Positions 1-6,539 of a stretch of 8,952 nucleotides of DNA are shown here, in pieces; the first letter of the stretch is position 1, and each line of letters opens with the position of its first letter. The position numbers and the translations under genes are program-made. Below the pieces are notes generated by a model. The model had not been told where the DNA came from and made no database searches. It saw nothing but the letters and a program-made list of their open reading frames with translations. Source of the stretch: Lawsonibacter sp. (GTDB taxonomy: Bacteria; Bacillota; Clostridia; Oscillospirales; Oscillospiraceae); NCBI GenBank assembly GCA_022793355.1, contig JAAWCR010000149.1, positions 1 to 8,952 of the forward strand. The letters run 5' to 3'.

Positions 1-2
1 GC

Positions 3-191
3 GAGGGGTGGATGATGGACGATCCGGAACATGCCCGGGAGAAACAGCACAGGCTGGACTGGAGCCAGGCGTTCCCGGAGCCCAAGCTCTTCTGCAAAAA
101 CTATCTGCTGCTGCGCGATCTGTATTTTGACACCAGGCTTCCGAATCCCCTGCCTCAAATGGTGGAGCAGGCGCTGGACGTTTTTCTTTAG
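3..191 (+). CDS. Unidentified protein, 3' end or short ORF, ends at amber codon
   Basis: I do not recognise this protein. The frame is open from the window edge to a TAG at 189-191 and has the GC-rich third positions of real genes here. The overlapping +1 frame (31-306) gives a Ser/Arg/Trp/Pro-rich product typical of a shadow. The readable product is hydrophilic, with motifs such as DWSQAFPEP and CKNYLLLRDLYFDTRLP. It has no membrane segment and no catalytic motif that I can name. It may be the C-terminal end of a longer gene starting outside the window. It may instead be a short protein starting at ATG 15, which has GAGGGG at 3-8 placed as a ribosome binding site. It is convergent with the kinase gene to its right. 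The same frame continues past the stop (separate entry). Confidence 0.4.
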   Translation, partial: EGWMMDDPEHAREKQHRLDWSQAFPEPKLFCKNYLLLRDLYFDTRLPNPLPQMVEQALDVFL

Positions 192-320
192 GACTTGCGT
201 GAAAGCCATTTCCTGGATGAGTCCGTATTTACCTGCGCCAGTAAGCTGTTGGACGCCGCGGCGGAACAAGTTGGACAGGCTGAGTCTGACGCATTTGCCG
301 GAATAATATGGGAGAGATGA
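192..320 (+). other. In-frame continuation after amber stop (possible broken gene)
   Basis: Directly after the TAG at 189-191 the same frame stays open for 42 codons and ends at TGA 318-320. Its product looks protein-like: acidic, helix-prone, with the stretches DLRESHFLDESVF and ASKLLDAAAEQVGQ. One CAG-to-TAG change would explain the layout, which would make 3-320 a single gene broken by a nonsense mutation. Other options are a real stop with chance downstream openness, or readthrough. No initiation site for a separate gene is evident right after the stop. This is inference from one sequence. Confidence 0.3.
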
Positions 321-439
321 CAAGATGGAGAATATAATTTGGTCAAAGACCTATATTGATTCCCTGAGCTGGCCGCCCCCCGTTTTGCAGGGTAAGGAGG
401 CGGTTGCGATGGCGTGGTTTATAGGTTCCTTGTCAGTCG

Positions 440-468
440 AAAGAGCCTCCGGCACAGGCCGGAGGCTC
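440..468 (-). terminator. Hairpin terminator after the hybrid kinase gene
   Basis: A perfect 11-bp stem (443-453 with 458-468, arm GAGCCTCCGGC) closes a 4-base loop. It begins 6 bases after the kinase stop codon. Read on the minus strand it is followed by only TTT and then CGAC, so the U-tract is short. It lies between two convergent genes and could act on both, although the plus-strand side has no U-tract at all. Confidence 0.65.
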
Positions 469-474
469 CCTTGG

Positions 475-3400
475 TCAGCACAGATATTTGCCCAAAATTT
501 CCAGGAACAGCTCAATGTTGAGGGGCTTGGCAATGTGGGCGTTCATGCCGTTTTTCAGGGCGGCCTCCTTGTCCTCCTCCATGGCGTTGGCCGTCATGGC
601 GATAATGGGGAGGTTCTTCACGTCCTTCCGGGGCAGAGCGCGGATTGTCCGCGTCGCCTCATAGCCGTCCATAACGGGCATCTGCACGTCCATCAAAATC
701 GCGTCGTAGTAGTATTCCTCCACCCGGCGCATCGTGTCCACTGCATCGGTGCCGTCTGGCACGGACTCCACTATAAAGCCGGTTTCCTCCAAAATGGCCT
801 GGGCAATCTCCCGGTTGAGCTCGTTGTCCTCCACCAGAAGAACCCGTTTGCCCCCGAAATCCGCCTGAGTCCAAGAGACCTCCGGTTCCTTTTCGATCAG
901 GTGATTCGCCGCCAGCATGACGGATTTCAGGTCGGACATGAACAGCGGCTTGGCGCAGAAGGCGGATACCCCGGCCTGCTTGGCCTCCTCCTCAATGTCC
1001 GTCCAGTCATAGGCGGTGAGGATGATAATCGGAGCGTCTTGGCCGACGGCGGCCCGGATGCGCCGGCAGGTCTCAATGCCGCTCAGCTCCGGCATTTGCC
1101 AGTCGATGATGTAGGTGTGATAGGACTCTCCCTCATTATGGGCGCTTTTGGCCCGGTAAACCGCCTCCCGGCCGGAGGTGGTCCACTCCGCCTGCATCCC
1201 AATCTGCTTGAGCATCCTGACCACGCTCTCACAGCTGTCGCAGTCGTCGTCCACCACAAGGGCCCGCAGTCCCTCCAGCTCCTTGATCTGGGCTGCGTTC
1301 CGCTCCACATCCTGAAGCTTCAGGCTCAGCTCCACCCGGAACTCGCTGCCTACGCCCTTTTCGCTCTCCACGCTGATGGTGCCGCCCATCATCTCCACGA
1401 TGTTTTTTGTGATCGCCATACCCAGGCCGGTGCCCTGAATGCCGGTTTTGGTGGTACTGGCTTCCCGTTCAAAGGGCTCGAAGATATGTTCCACAAACTT
1501 TTGTGACATACCGATGCCGTTGTCCTTTACCAGGAACACATAGTCCCCATAGCCCCGGTGGAAGGTGGTTTTCTGCTGGATGCGGAAGGACACCGTTCCC
1601 CCCGCCGGAGTATACTTGACCGCGTTGCTCAGCAGATTGACAAAAACCTGGCTCAGCTTCAGCGCGTCGGCGATGACGTCCTCGTTGTTCACATCGAAGG
1701 TATCAATAAACAGATCCAGCTTTTTGGCCTTCACCTGGGGCTGAATAATGTTGACCAGGTTGTGGGTCAGCTCGGAGATATTGCACTCCTGCTCCTTGAT
1801 TTGGACCTTTCCGCTCTCAATTCGGCTCATGTCCAGAATATCGTTGATGAGGCTGAGAAGGTGGTTGCTGGAGGACAGCACCTTTTGCAGACAGTCCCGC
1901 ACCTGGTTTTTGTTGTCGATATGGCTGACGGCGATGGTGGTAAAGCCAATGATAGCGTTCATGGGGGTGCGGATGTCGTGGGACATGTTGGACAGGAAGG
2001 TGGTTTTGGCGCTGTTGGCGTGCTGGGCCTGCATCAGGGCCTCCTGAAGGGCCTGGGTTTGCTCCCGCTGCTTCTGGACCTGTACTGTGATATCCTTGGA
2101 CACCACCATCACCATGATGTCCCCGGTATCGTTGTCCCGGGTCATAATAAAAGACTGCCGCACACACATCTGCTGCTCCAACCCGGCCCAGTAGTCCACG
2201 GTGACCTCCGCCTCGCCCTGCTCAAAGCAGCGCCGCAGATGCTCCAGATTGACGGCGTTGTCGTACTCCTCCAAAGATTCCTCCAGAATGGAGGGCCGCC
2301 ACTTCGCAAAGCATTCCGAGGCCGAACAGGGGGCTTTCAGGCCCACCTTCTCCAGCATGGAAATCTGCTGGCCGTCCTCCATACGTACAATGTCCTGCTC
2401 CACCACGTTTTGGGTAAGGTTGAACTCAAAGGTGCAGAAGGCGGAGGAGGTGATGGCAATCCGGTACTGCCGCTCTTTGCGGTTGGCTAAGGCAATCTCC
2501 TTTCTGGCAATCAGCTCCTTCTTCTGCAGTCCGGTAATATGCTCCTGGCTCTCCCTCACCAGCTTCATCCGCTCCCTCTGTGCTCGGATGAGCAGCGTCA
2601 GAATATAGACTGCGAACAGGCAAACGAGAATGGTTTGCAGGACCATGCCGGTGTGGTTGGCACTTTGAATCATGGCCTGGGTCACGCCCTTGGGGAAGAC
2701 CTGTATCAACATATACTCGCTGCCGGGAATACGGAATACGCACAGATTATCCGTCAGGCTGCCCGGGGCGCAGATGAAGCCCGCCTCCTCCGTACCGCTC
2801 CGCAGTGCCTCCCAGGTCTTCTCAGCGGTCCGGGCATCGATGCTGCCGAAGTCCCGCAGCATATCGGGCAGCAGCTGGTCATATCTGCCGCCGTCGGAGC
2901 TGGCAATGACCTGCCCTTCTCGCATGCATAAAAAGGTGTTCGCCGGCTCCCCGAAATAGGTGGCGGCCAGCATTTCCCGCAAATAGTCTTCCGCCAGATA
3001 CATGCCCAGAAGGGTTCCGATGATGTTCTCCTCGTGGTATATGGGCGCATAGAATACGATCATCATCCGGCCCGTCAGCTTGGAGCGGAAAACCACCTCC
3101 AGCCCGCTCTCCCCCTCCATGCCGCGAGTGTAGTAGTCCCGGTCCAGGCATTTAATCTCTCTCCCGTTGGAGGTCAGGGTGACACCGTCGGTACTGGCAA
3201 AGCATATGGCGTCGAAGGAGGCGTTTTCCTCCATGCCCTTCAGCAGCTCCGGAGTGACCTCCGGGCGGATGCCCTTCGCACTGAGCAGATAGGCGTAGTT
3301 GCGCACCCGCAGCAGAGCGTTTTCAAATTCGCTTTCGATGCGCTGGGAGGTCTGCCACGCTGAGTCCATGGCGTAATTCAGGTTTTGGTTCTCAATTCTT

Positions 3401-3501
3401 CGGCTGTTGGCGGCGGAATACCACCGGAACAGCAGAAATACCGCTGCCAGAAGGACAGCTACCAAGAGTAAATTTTGCCAGGTCTTTTTCGACGTGCGCA
3501 T
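475..3501 (-). CDS. Membrane hybrid sensor histidine kinase with two receiver domains
   Basis: This is a 1008-residue inner-membrane signalling kinase, expected to autophosphorylate on His and pass the phosphate to its own receivers. In order it has membrane segment 1 (about 10-27), an extracellular Cache/PDC-like sensor (about 30-285, with a DRDYYTRG...LTGRMMIVFYAPIY...IIGTLLG pattern), membrane segment 2 (about 286-305) and a coiled linker to about 345. A PAS-like domain follows (about 346-475), ending in a PAC-type SKDITVQVQKQRE helix. The HisKA H-box SNMSHDIRTPMNAIIGF has His508. The ATPase boxes are N622/N626, DNGIGM at 660-665 and GTGLGMA at 690-696. Receiver 1 (about 745-865) has D751-753, phospho-Asp800, T829 and K851. 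Receiver 2 (about 885-1005) has E891/D892, phospho-Asp938, T970 and K992. All catalytic residues are intact. There is no HPt domain and no DNA-binding output, so a partner in trans is expected. The gene stands alone with its own promoter and terminator. The ligand is unknown. Confidence 0.95.
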   Translation of the reverse strand: MRTSKKTWQNLLLVAVLLAAVFLLFRWYSAANSRRIENQNLNYAMDSAWQTSQRIESEFENALLRVRNYAYLLSAKGIRPEVTPELLKGMEENASFDAICFASTDGVTLTSNGREIKCLDRDYYTRGMEGESGLEVVFRSKLTGRMMIVFYAPIYHEENIIGTLLGMYLAEDYLREMLAATYFGEPANTFLCMREGQVIASSDGGRYDQLLPDMLRDFGSIDARTAEKTWEALRSGTEEAGFICAPGSLTDNLCVFRIPGSEYMLIQVFPKGVTQAMIQSANHTGMVLQTILVCLFAVYILTLLIRAQRERMKLVRESQEHITGLQKKELIARKEIALANRKERQYRIAITSSAFCTFEFNLTQNVVEQDIVRMEDGQQISMLEKVGLKAPCSASECFAKWRPSILEESLEEYDNAVNLEHLRRCFEQGEAEVTVDYWAGLEQQMCVRQSFIMTRDNDTGDIMVMVVSKDITVQVQKQREQTQALQEALMQAQHANSAKTTFLSNMSHDIRTPMNAIIGFTTIAVSHIDNKNQVRDCLQKVLSSSNHLLSLINDILDMSRIESGKVQIKEQECNISELTHNLVNIIQPQVKAKKLDLFIDTFDVNNEDVIADALKLSQVFVNLLSNAVKYTPAGGTVSFRIQQKTTFHRGYGDYVFLVKDNGIGMSQKFVEHIFEPFEREASTTKTGIQGTGLGMAITKNIVEMMGGTISVESEKGVGSEFRVELSLKLQDVERNAAQIKELEGLRALVVDDDCDSCESVVRMLKQIGMQAEWTTSGREAVYRAKSAHNEGESYHTYIIDWQMPELSGIETCRRIRAAVGQDAPIIILTAYDWTDIEEEAKQAGVSAFCAKPLFMSDLKSVMLAANHLIEKEPEVSWTQADFGGKRVLLVEDNELNREIAQAILEETGFIVESVPDGTDAVDTMRRVEEYYYDAILMDVQMPVMDGYEATRTIRALPRKDVKNLPIIAMTANAMEEDKEAALKNGMNAHIAKPLNIELFLEILGKYLC

Positions 3502-3509
3502 GAAGCAAG

Positions 3510-3516
3510 CCCCCCC
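3510..3516 (-). promoter_or_regulatory. Unusual ribosome binding site: G7 tract
   Basis: On the minus strand a run of seven G ends 8 bases before the kinase ATG, where a Shine-Dalgarno sequence should be. No AGGAGG-like sequence is present nearby, in contrast to the perfect AGGAGG of the blaI- and blaR1-like genes. G7 can pair partly with the CCUCC of 16S rRNA. Being a homopolymer, its length could vary by slippage. Confidence 0.5.
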
Positions 3517-3524
3517 GTCAGAAT

Positions 3525-3537
3525 TGAAACGATTTCA
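3525..3537 (-). promoter_or_regulatory. Small inverted repeat at the kinase transcription start
   Basis: A 5-bp inverted repeat with a 3-base centre, TGAAACGATTTCA on the plus strand, overlaps the predicted start point and touches the -10 box. It resembles LacI/CcpA-type cre sites (TGNAANCGNWNNCA) but is one base shorter. It could be an operator or chance. Confidence 0.25.
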
Positions 3538-3565
3538 TTTTATCACGCTTCCCCCAAAAAGTACA
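3537..3565 (-). promoter_or_regulatory. Promoter of the hybrid kinase gene (extended -10)
   Basis: On the minus strand TGATAAAAT gives an extended -10 (TG at 3544-3545, TAAAAT at 3537-3542). A weak -35, TGTACT (3560-3565, 3 of 6 matches to TTGACA), lies 17 bases upstream. The predicted start near 3530 leaves a leader of about 29 bases to the ATG at 3501. It lies just downstream of the terminator of the previous unit, so the kinase is probably transcribed independently. Confidence 0.55.
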
Positions 3566-3590
3566 GAGGATCCGTTCATAATTTGCGCCT

Positions 3591-3628
3591 AAAAAACAGG
3601 CGATCCCCAAACCAGGTCAGGGAACGCC
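3591..3628 (-). terminator. Intrinsic terminator after the blaI/blaR1-like unit
   Basis: Read on the minus strand, GGCG-T-TCCC pairs with GGGA-T-CGCC (3620-3628 with 3599-3607) with one internal T:T mismatch and a loop of about a dozen bases. TG and then six T (3596-3591) follow. It starts 11 bases after the TAG stop of the BlaR1-like gene and gives a conventional stem plus U-tract. Confidence 0.75.
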
Positions 3629-3639
3629 CGTTTTCGTGC

Positions 3640-5895
3640 CTACCAGCCGGTGCCTACAATCTGCCCATGCCAGCCGTCCGCCTCCAGGGAGACGTAGCCG
3701 CAGCGGTAATACTCAAAGGCCCCCTCGGGCACCTCCGGGTCGCTGCCTGTGTACCCTCCGGTATTTCCGGCCATACTCCAGTTCAGCGCCGTCTGATTCT
3801 CCGGGACAAATACTGTAGTCAGCCGGATGGCATATTGATGTTCTTCCAGCTCCCCCCACTCCCGCAGGTGCTCCGTCTGCTCCATATCATCCTCCACATA
3901 GGTCTTGACAAAGGAAAACTTGTATTTGCTGCCGCTGGTGACGGACAGGGCGGCGCTTTCCACAATCCGGCAGTATTCCTCCGCCGCCGCCAAATGCCCC
4001 TGTCCCTGGTCCGGGATCACCACGCTCATGTTCCGGTCGTAGCCGTCCAGCGCCTCATACTCCAGCTCGTCAAACCAACCTCGCAGGCAGGAGTAGGCAA
4101 ACCCCATATCCTCCATGCCATAGGACTCCGTATCCTCCACTTGAAACCAAAAAACTCCCTCCGGGCCTTGAAACTGCACCTTGCTCTGGCCTGGAAAGGC
4201 GCGTATACTCCAGCCGTTCACCTCCGACAGCGTTACCAAATCGTCTGCCAAAAAGTCTCCCCACTCCACTGGCGGAAGGGGCGACCATTTTGCCCCCTTC
4301 AGCTGATTGGAGAAATATGTCGCGTTGCTGGCGTCCCAACAGTTGTCATAGCTGCCCGCCGCCTCTCCGTTCACCGTCAGGCTGAGCTGGAAGGACTCGC
4401 CATCCTTAATACTGTCCAGGGCGGCGCGCAGGGTTCTTGGTCCGGTTTGGAGGACATCCAGGCCATACTGCTCAATGTACCAGTCGCGCAGCGCATTTTC
4501 AATCGAACCTCCGTTCGCAAACTCCATCCCGCTGGAGGCCTCGTCGAAGCGGAGAACATCATAGCTCCCGTCCTCATACCGCAGCGCGAAGATCAGGCAG
4601 CCACCTTGGCCGGAAATATCAAACCAGCCGTCCTTCCACCGCTCCATACCGCCCATTTCCTGTACTCTATCCGGGTCTGTGTCCAGCCGGACCAGCCGGG
4701 CACAACTCCACAACTCCGGTGTCCCATCCAGTTCTAAGTCCCGCACCTCCGCATCTTTTTTCAAGTCGTCCAGACGTACATCCAACACCTGCGCCTCAGC
4801 GGTATCGCCGTCCACCGTGATATAAGTCAGCTCCTCCGGGTCCTCCGAGCGGAGAAATTCCTCCACGTCGGCCCAACTTCCGACCCGGTCCGCATTGTGA
4901 GAATCGTCCGCCGGTGGATTAGCGGCGCAGGCGGCGATGACCAGTCCGCAGAGGAGCCCAGCGCACACCGCCACCCACAGCCGGGGCCGCTTCCAGCGCA
5001 GAAGATTCTTGATCCGCCCTTTGGCGTCCCCCTCACCGAAGGCCAGTGGTGTTCCGGCGATGATGGTCCGTCCTGTGGCCAGGCTGAGCAGGGATGCGGA
5101 GTAGTCTGCCCGGACATCCCCGCCCAGCCTTTTCAGCACCGCCTCGTCACAACTCATCTCCATATCTTTCCCGGCCAGCACAAAGGCAAGCCACACCAGC
5201 GGATTGAACCAGTGTAGGCACAGCGCCCCGAAGGCCAGCAGCTTTATGATATGGTCCAGCCGGCGGATGTGATACCGCTCATGGAGTATGATGTACTCCC
5301 GCTCCCCCTCCTCCAGGGAGGAGGGCAGATATATCCGGGGCCGCAGCACCCCCAGCACAAAGGGGGACCGGGTGTGGTCGGCCAGCCAGAGGTTCCCCTC
5401 CAGGCGTACCGTTCCCACCAGCCTCCGGCGCAGGAGCAACAAAGACCCGACGCCGTACAGCGCCATTCCCCCAACTCCCGCTAGCCACACCAGGGGCAGT
5501 ACCGCCGCCGGGCGGGCCGGGGAAACAACGTCCAGCGCCGCCGGGGAGTTCGGGAAAATCACATGGTCCGGCGTCTCTCCGTCCCCAGCCGGGGCGGCGG
5601 GGGACGTCTCGTTCAGACCGAAGGCCCCGCCGGGACGCACATACTCCACCGCGCTGGCCCCCGATTCCCGTTCCCTCACCGGTATGTCCAGCAGGCCCAG
5701 CAGGGAAAAGCCCGCCCCCACCGACACCGGGCACAGCAGCCGGAACAGCACTACCGCCCACAGAGCGTAGGAAAAAACCTTGGGCGCCCGCCTCAGTGCC
5801 AGACGGACCAGCAGTACCAGCAAAATCACCACGCTGGCCGTCAGGCTCATGTTCAAAATCATGGGAAACAGCTCCCGGGTCAGATACTCCAGCAC
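3640..5895 (-). CDS. BlaR1/MecR1-like M56 metallopeptidase with a non-penicillin sensor domain
   Basis: This is a membrane zinc protease, expected to respond to an outside signal and trigger removal of the neighbouring BlaI-type repressor. Residue numbers here count from the upstream GTG at 5902-5904. Membrane segments lie near 15-36, 43-60, 133-156, 220-243 and 308-326. The zinc motif HERYH is at 208-212, and DMEMSCDEAV (247-256) supplies the likely third ligand, E249 or D253. IAAC at 323-326 in the last segment resembles a lipobox. Residues 327-754 form a large extracellular region. Unlike BlaR1/MecR1 it has no transpeptidase fold signature: SxxK-like strings at 657 and 664 have no KTG after them. 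Its end (WSMAGNT...DGWHGQIVGTGW) is Trp/Gly-rich. Start choice: AGGAGG at 5904-5909 overlaps the first in-frame GTG (5902-5904) but lies 8 bases before the GTG at 5893-5895, so I start at 5895. That leaves 5 bases after the repressor stop. Confidence 0.88.
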   Translation of the reverse strand: MLEYLTRELFPMILNMSLTASVVILLVLLVRLALRRAPKVFSYALWAVVLFRLLCPVSVGAGFSLLGLLDIPVRERESGASAVEYVRPGGAFGLNETSPAAPAGDGETPDHVIFPNSPAALDVVSPARPAAVLPLVWLAGVGGMALYGVGSLLLLRRRLVGTVRLEGNLWLADHTRSPFVLGVLRPRIYLPSSLEEGEREYIILHERYHIRRLDHIIKLLAFGALCLHWFNPLVWLAFVLAGKDMEMSCDEAVLKRLGGDVRADYSASLLSLATGRTIIAGTPLAFGEGDAKGRIKNLLRWKRPRLWVAVCAGLLCGLVIAACAANPPADDSHNADRVGSWADVEEFLRSEDPEELTYITVDGDTAEAQVLDVRLDDLKKDAEVRDLELDGTPELWSCARLVRLDTDPDRVQEMGGMERWKDGWFDISGQGGCLIFALRYEDGSYDVLRFDEASSGMEFANGGSIENALRDWYIEQYGLDVLQTGPRTLRAALDSIKDGESFQLSLTVNGEAAGSYDNCWDASNATYFSNQLKGAKWSPLPPVEWGDFLADDLVTLSEVNGWSIRAFPGQSKVQFQGPEGVFWFQVEDTESYGMEDMGFAYSCLRGWFDELEYEALDGYDRNMSVVIPDQGQGHLAAAEEYCRIVESAALSVTSGSKYKFSFVKTYVEDDMEQTEHLREWGELEEHQYAIRLTTVFVPENQTALNWSMAGNTGGYTGSDPEVPEGAFEYYRCGYVSLEADGWHGQIVGTGW

Positions 5896-5900
5896 AGCTT

Positions 5901-6260
5901 TCACCTCCTGTTCTCGTCAATCAGCCGCTGTAATTCGCTGATTTCCTCGTCAGACAGCCGCTTCCGGGCGGTGAAAGCCGCCAGGAAGGCGGGAAGCGAG
6001 CCGGAAAAGGTCTCCTCCACAAACTGCTCGCTCTGCACGGCGTAATATTCCTCCCGGGAGAGAAGGGCGGTGACCTTTCCCCCCTCGTTCTGGAAGATAC
6101 CCCGGCCGCACAGGCGCCTGAGCACCGTGTAAGTCGTAGACTTCTTCCAACCCAGCGCCGCCTCCGCCAGCCGGACCAGTTGGGTGGAGCTGACAGGCGC
6201 GTGGGTCCAAATCAGGTCCGCGAACCGGGACTCCACCGCCCCCAATTTCAGATTGCTCAT
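5901..6260 (-). CDS. BlaI/MecI/CopY-family transcriptional repressor
   Basis: This is a 119-residue winged-helix repressor of usual family length. Residues about 5-70 are the DNA-binding domain, with the recognition helix in GWKKSTTYTVLRRL (37-50) and the wing in FQNEGGKVTALLS (56-68). Residues 71-119 (SEQFVEETFSGSLPAFLAAF and an acidic C-terminal helix) form the dimerisation part. The ATG has AGGAGG 8 bases upstream (6269-6274). It is the first gene of a two-gene unit with the M56 protease, the standard bla/mec arrangement in which the protease inactivates the repressor. The large palindrome over its own promoter strongly suggests autorepression. No beta-lactamase or copper gene is adjacent, so targets beyond its own operon are unknown. 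Confidence 0.93.
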   Translation of the reverse strand: MSNLKLGAVESRFADLIWTHAPVSSTQLVRLAEAALGWKKSTTYTVLRRLCGRGIFQNEGGKVTALLSREEYYAVQSEQFVEETFSGSLPAFLAAFTARKRLSDEEISELQRLIDENRR

Positions 6261-6299
6261 TTGACATTCCTCCTTGGTTTATAACTTGTAGACCTCTCA

Positions 6300-6328
6300 A
6301 ATTTAGTTTACATGATGTAAACTAAATT
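6300..6328 (-). promoter_or_regulatory. BlaI-type operator, 29-bp perfect palindrome
   Basis: Two 14-base arms (AATTTAGTTTACAT and its exact complement) flank a single central base at 6314. The core TTACAT-N-ATGTAA matches the TACA/TGTA dyad known for BlaI/MecI operators. The site covers the whole -35/-10 spacer and the -10 box of the repressor promoter, so binding should block RNA polymerase. Such length and perfection are unlikely by chance in this GC-rich region. Confidence 0.88.
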
Positions 6329-6333
6329 GTCAA
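6305..6333 (-). promoter_or_regulatory. Promoter of the blaI/blaR1-like operon
   Basis: On the minus strand a perfect -35 TTGACA (6328-6333) is followed by a 17-base spacer and the -10 TAAACT (6305-6310, 4 of 6 matches). The predicted start is near 6298, leaving about 38 bases of leader before the ATG. The promoter is embedded in the operator palindrome. Confidence 0.8.
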
Positions 6334-6363
6334 GTTATTTTTTCCAGGGCGGGAGGTTTCTCT

Positions 6364-6392
6364 GCCGAAGCCCTCAGATTCTTCGGCCTTTT
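6364..6392 (+). terminator. Hairpin with short U-tract, plus orientation
   Basis: GCCGAAG (6364-6370) pairs with CTTCGGC (6381-6387) across a 10-base loop and is followed by CTTTT on the plus strand. No plus-strand gene is visible upstream, so its role is unclear. It could stop antisense transcription from entering the blaI promoter region, or it could be the 3' end of an unrecognised small RNA. Confidence 0.3.
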
Positions 6393-6416
6393 CAGCATAC
6401 TTCCATATGGGGACGC

Positions 6417-6462
6417 AAGGAGCGGCCCTCGGAACTCAAACGAGTCCCAAGAGCCGCTCTTT
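6417..6462. terminator. Two-tier hairpin downstream of the dnaE-mgtC operon
   Basis: The outer stem AAGGAGCGGC (6417-6426) pairs with GCCGCTCTTT (6453-6462), with one G:T pair. The inner stem GGaACTC/GAGTCC (6431-6437 with 6442-6447) has one bulged A and closes an AAAC loop. It lies about 80 bases past the last MgtC stop codon and may end the operon transcript. The U-tract is weak in the minus direction (CTTGCG), so termination efficiency is uncertain. Confidence 0.4.
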
Positions 6463-6539
6463 ATGTGCCAATCGCCGGAGGCATCCGGACCATGCGGACT
6501 GAATGCCGCTTTATTCCAGCCCTCTCCTGTCCGAATGCT

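Larger units (their letters stand above)
6281..6338. repeat. Outer inverted repeat around the operator
   Basis: ATAACTTG at 6281-6288 is repeated inverted as CAAGTTAT at 6331-6338. The arms bracket the 29-bp operator, with the centre offset by about 4.5 bases. One arm overlaps the -35 box and the other lies in the leader. It may be a second weak binding element or coincidence in an AT-rich stretch. Confidence 0.3.

Noticed and set aside
333..338. Perfect TATAAT on the plus strand after the left-edge frame
   Set aside because: There is no -35 at 16-18 bases upstream, no extended TG, and no credible plus-strand gene downstream.
325..1506. Long plus-strand frame antisense to the kinase, with GGAGG before an ATG at 409
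   Set aside because: It runs through the terminator hairpin and lies opposite the conserved receiver domains. Its composition (His/Gly/Leu/Val-rich) is that expected from the complement of a GC-rich gene.
1558..2490. Plus-strand open frame opposite the kinase PAS/HisKA region
   Set aside because: It is the mirror of a well-conserved coding region, with no ribosome binding site or recognisable motif.
3515..3537. Similarity of this 23-mer to 6426-6448 (16 of 23 bases by eye), as a possible dispersed repeat
   Set aside because: The match does not extend on either side, and the inverted repeats in the two copies have different centres, so chance is the better explanation.
3906..3936. SxxK strings (residues 657-660 and 664-667) in the BlaR1-like sensor as a penicillin-binding active site
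   Set aside because: No SxN or KTG motif follows at the right distance and only about 90 residues remain, too few for a transpeptidase domain. Such strings occur by chance.
3475..4737. Plus-strand open frame opposite the BlaR1-like sensor domain
   Set aside because: It crosses the kinase promoter and the blaR1-side terminator and shows no domain. The minus-strand gene explains the openness.
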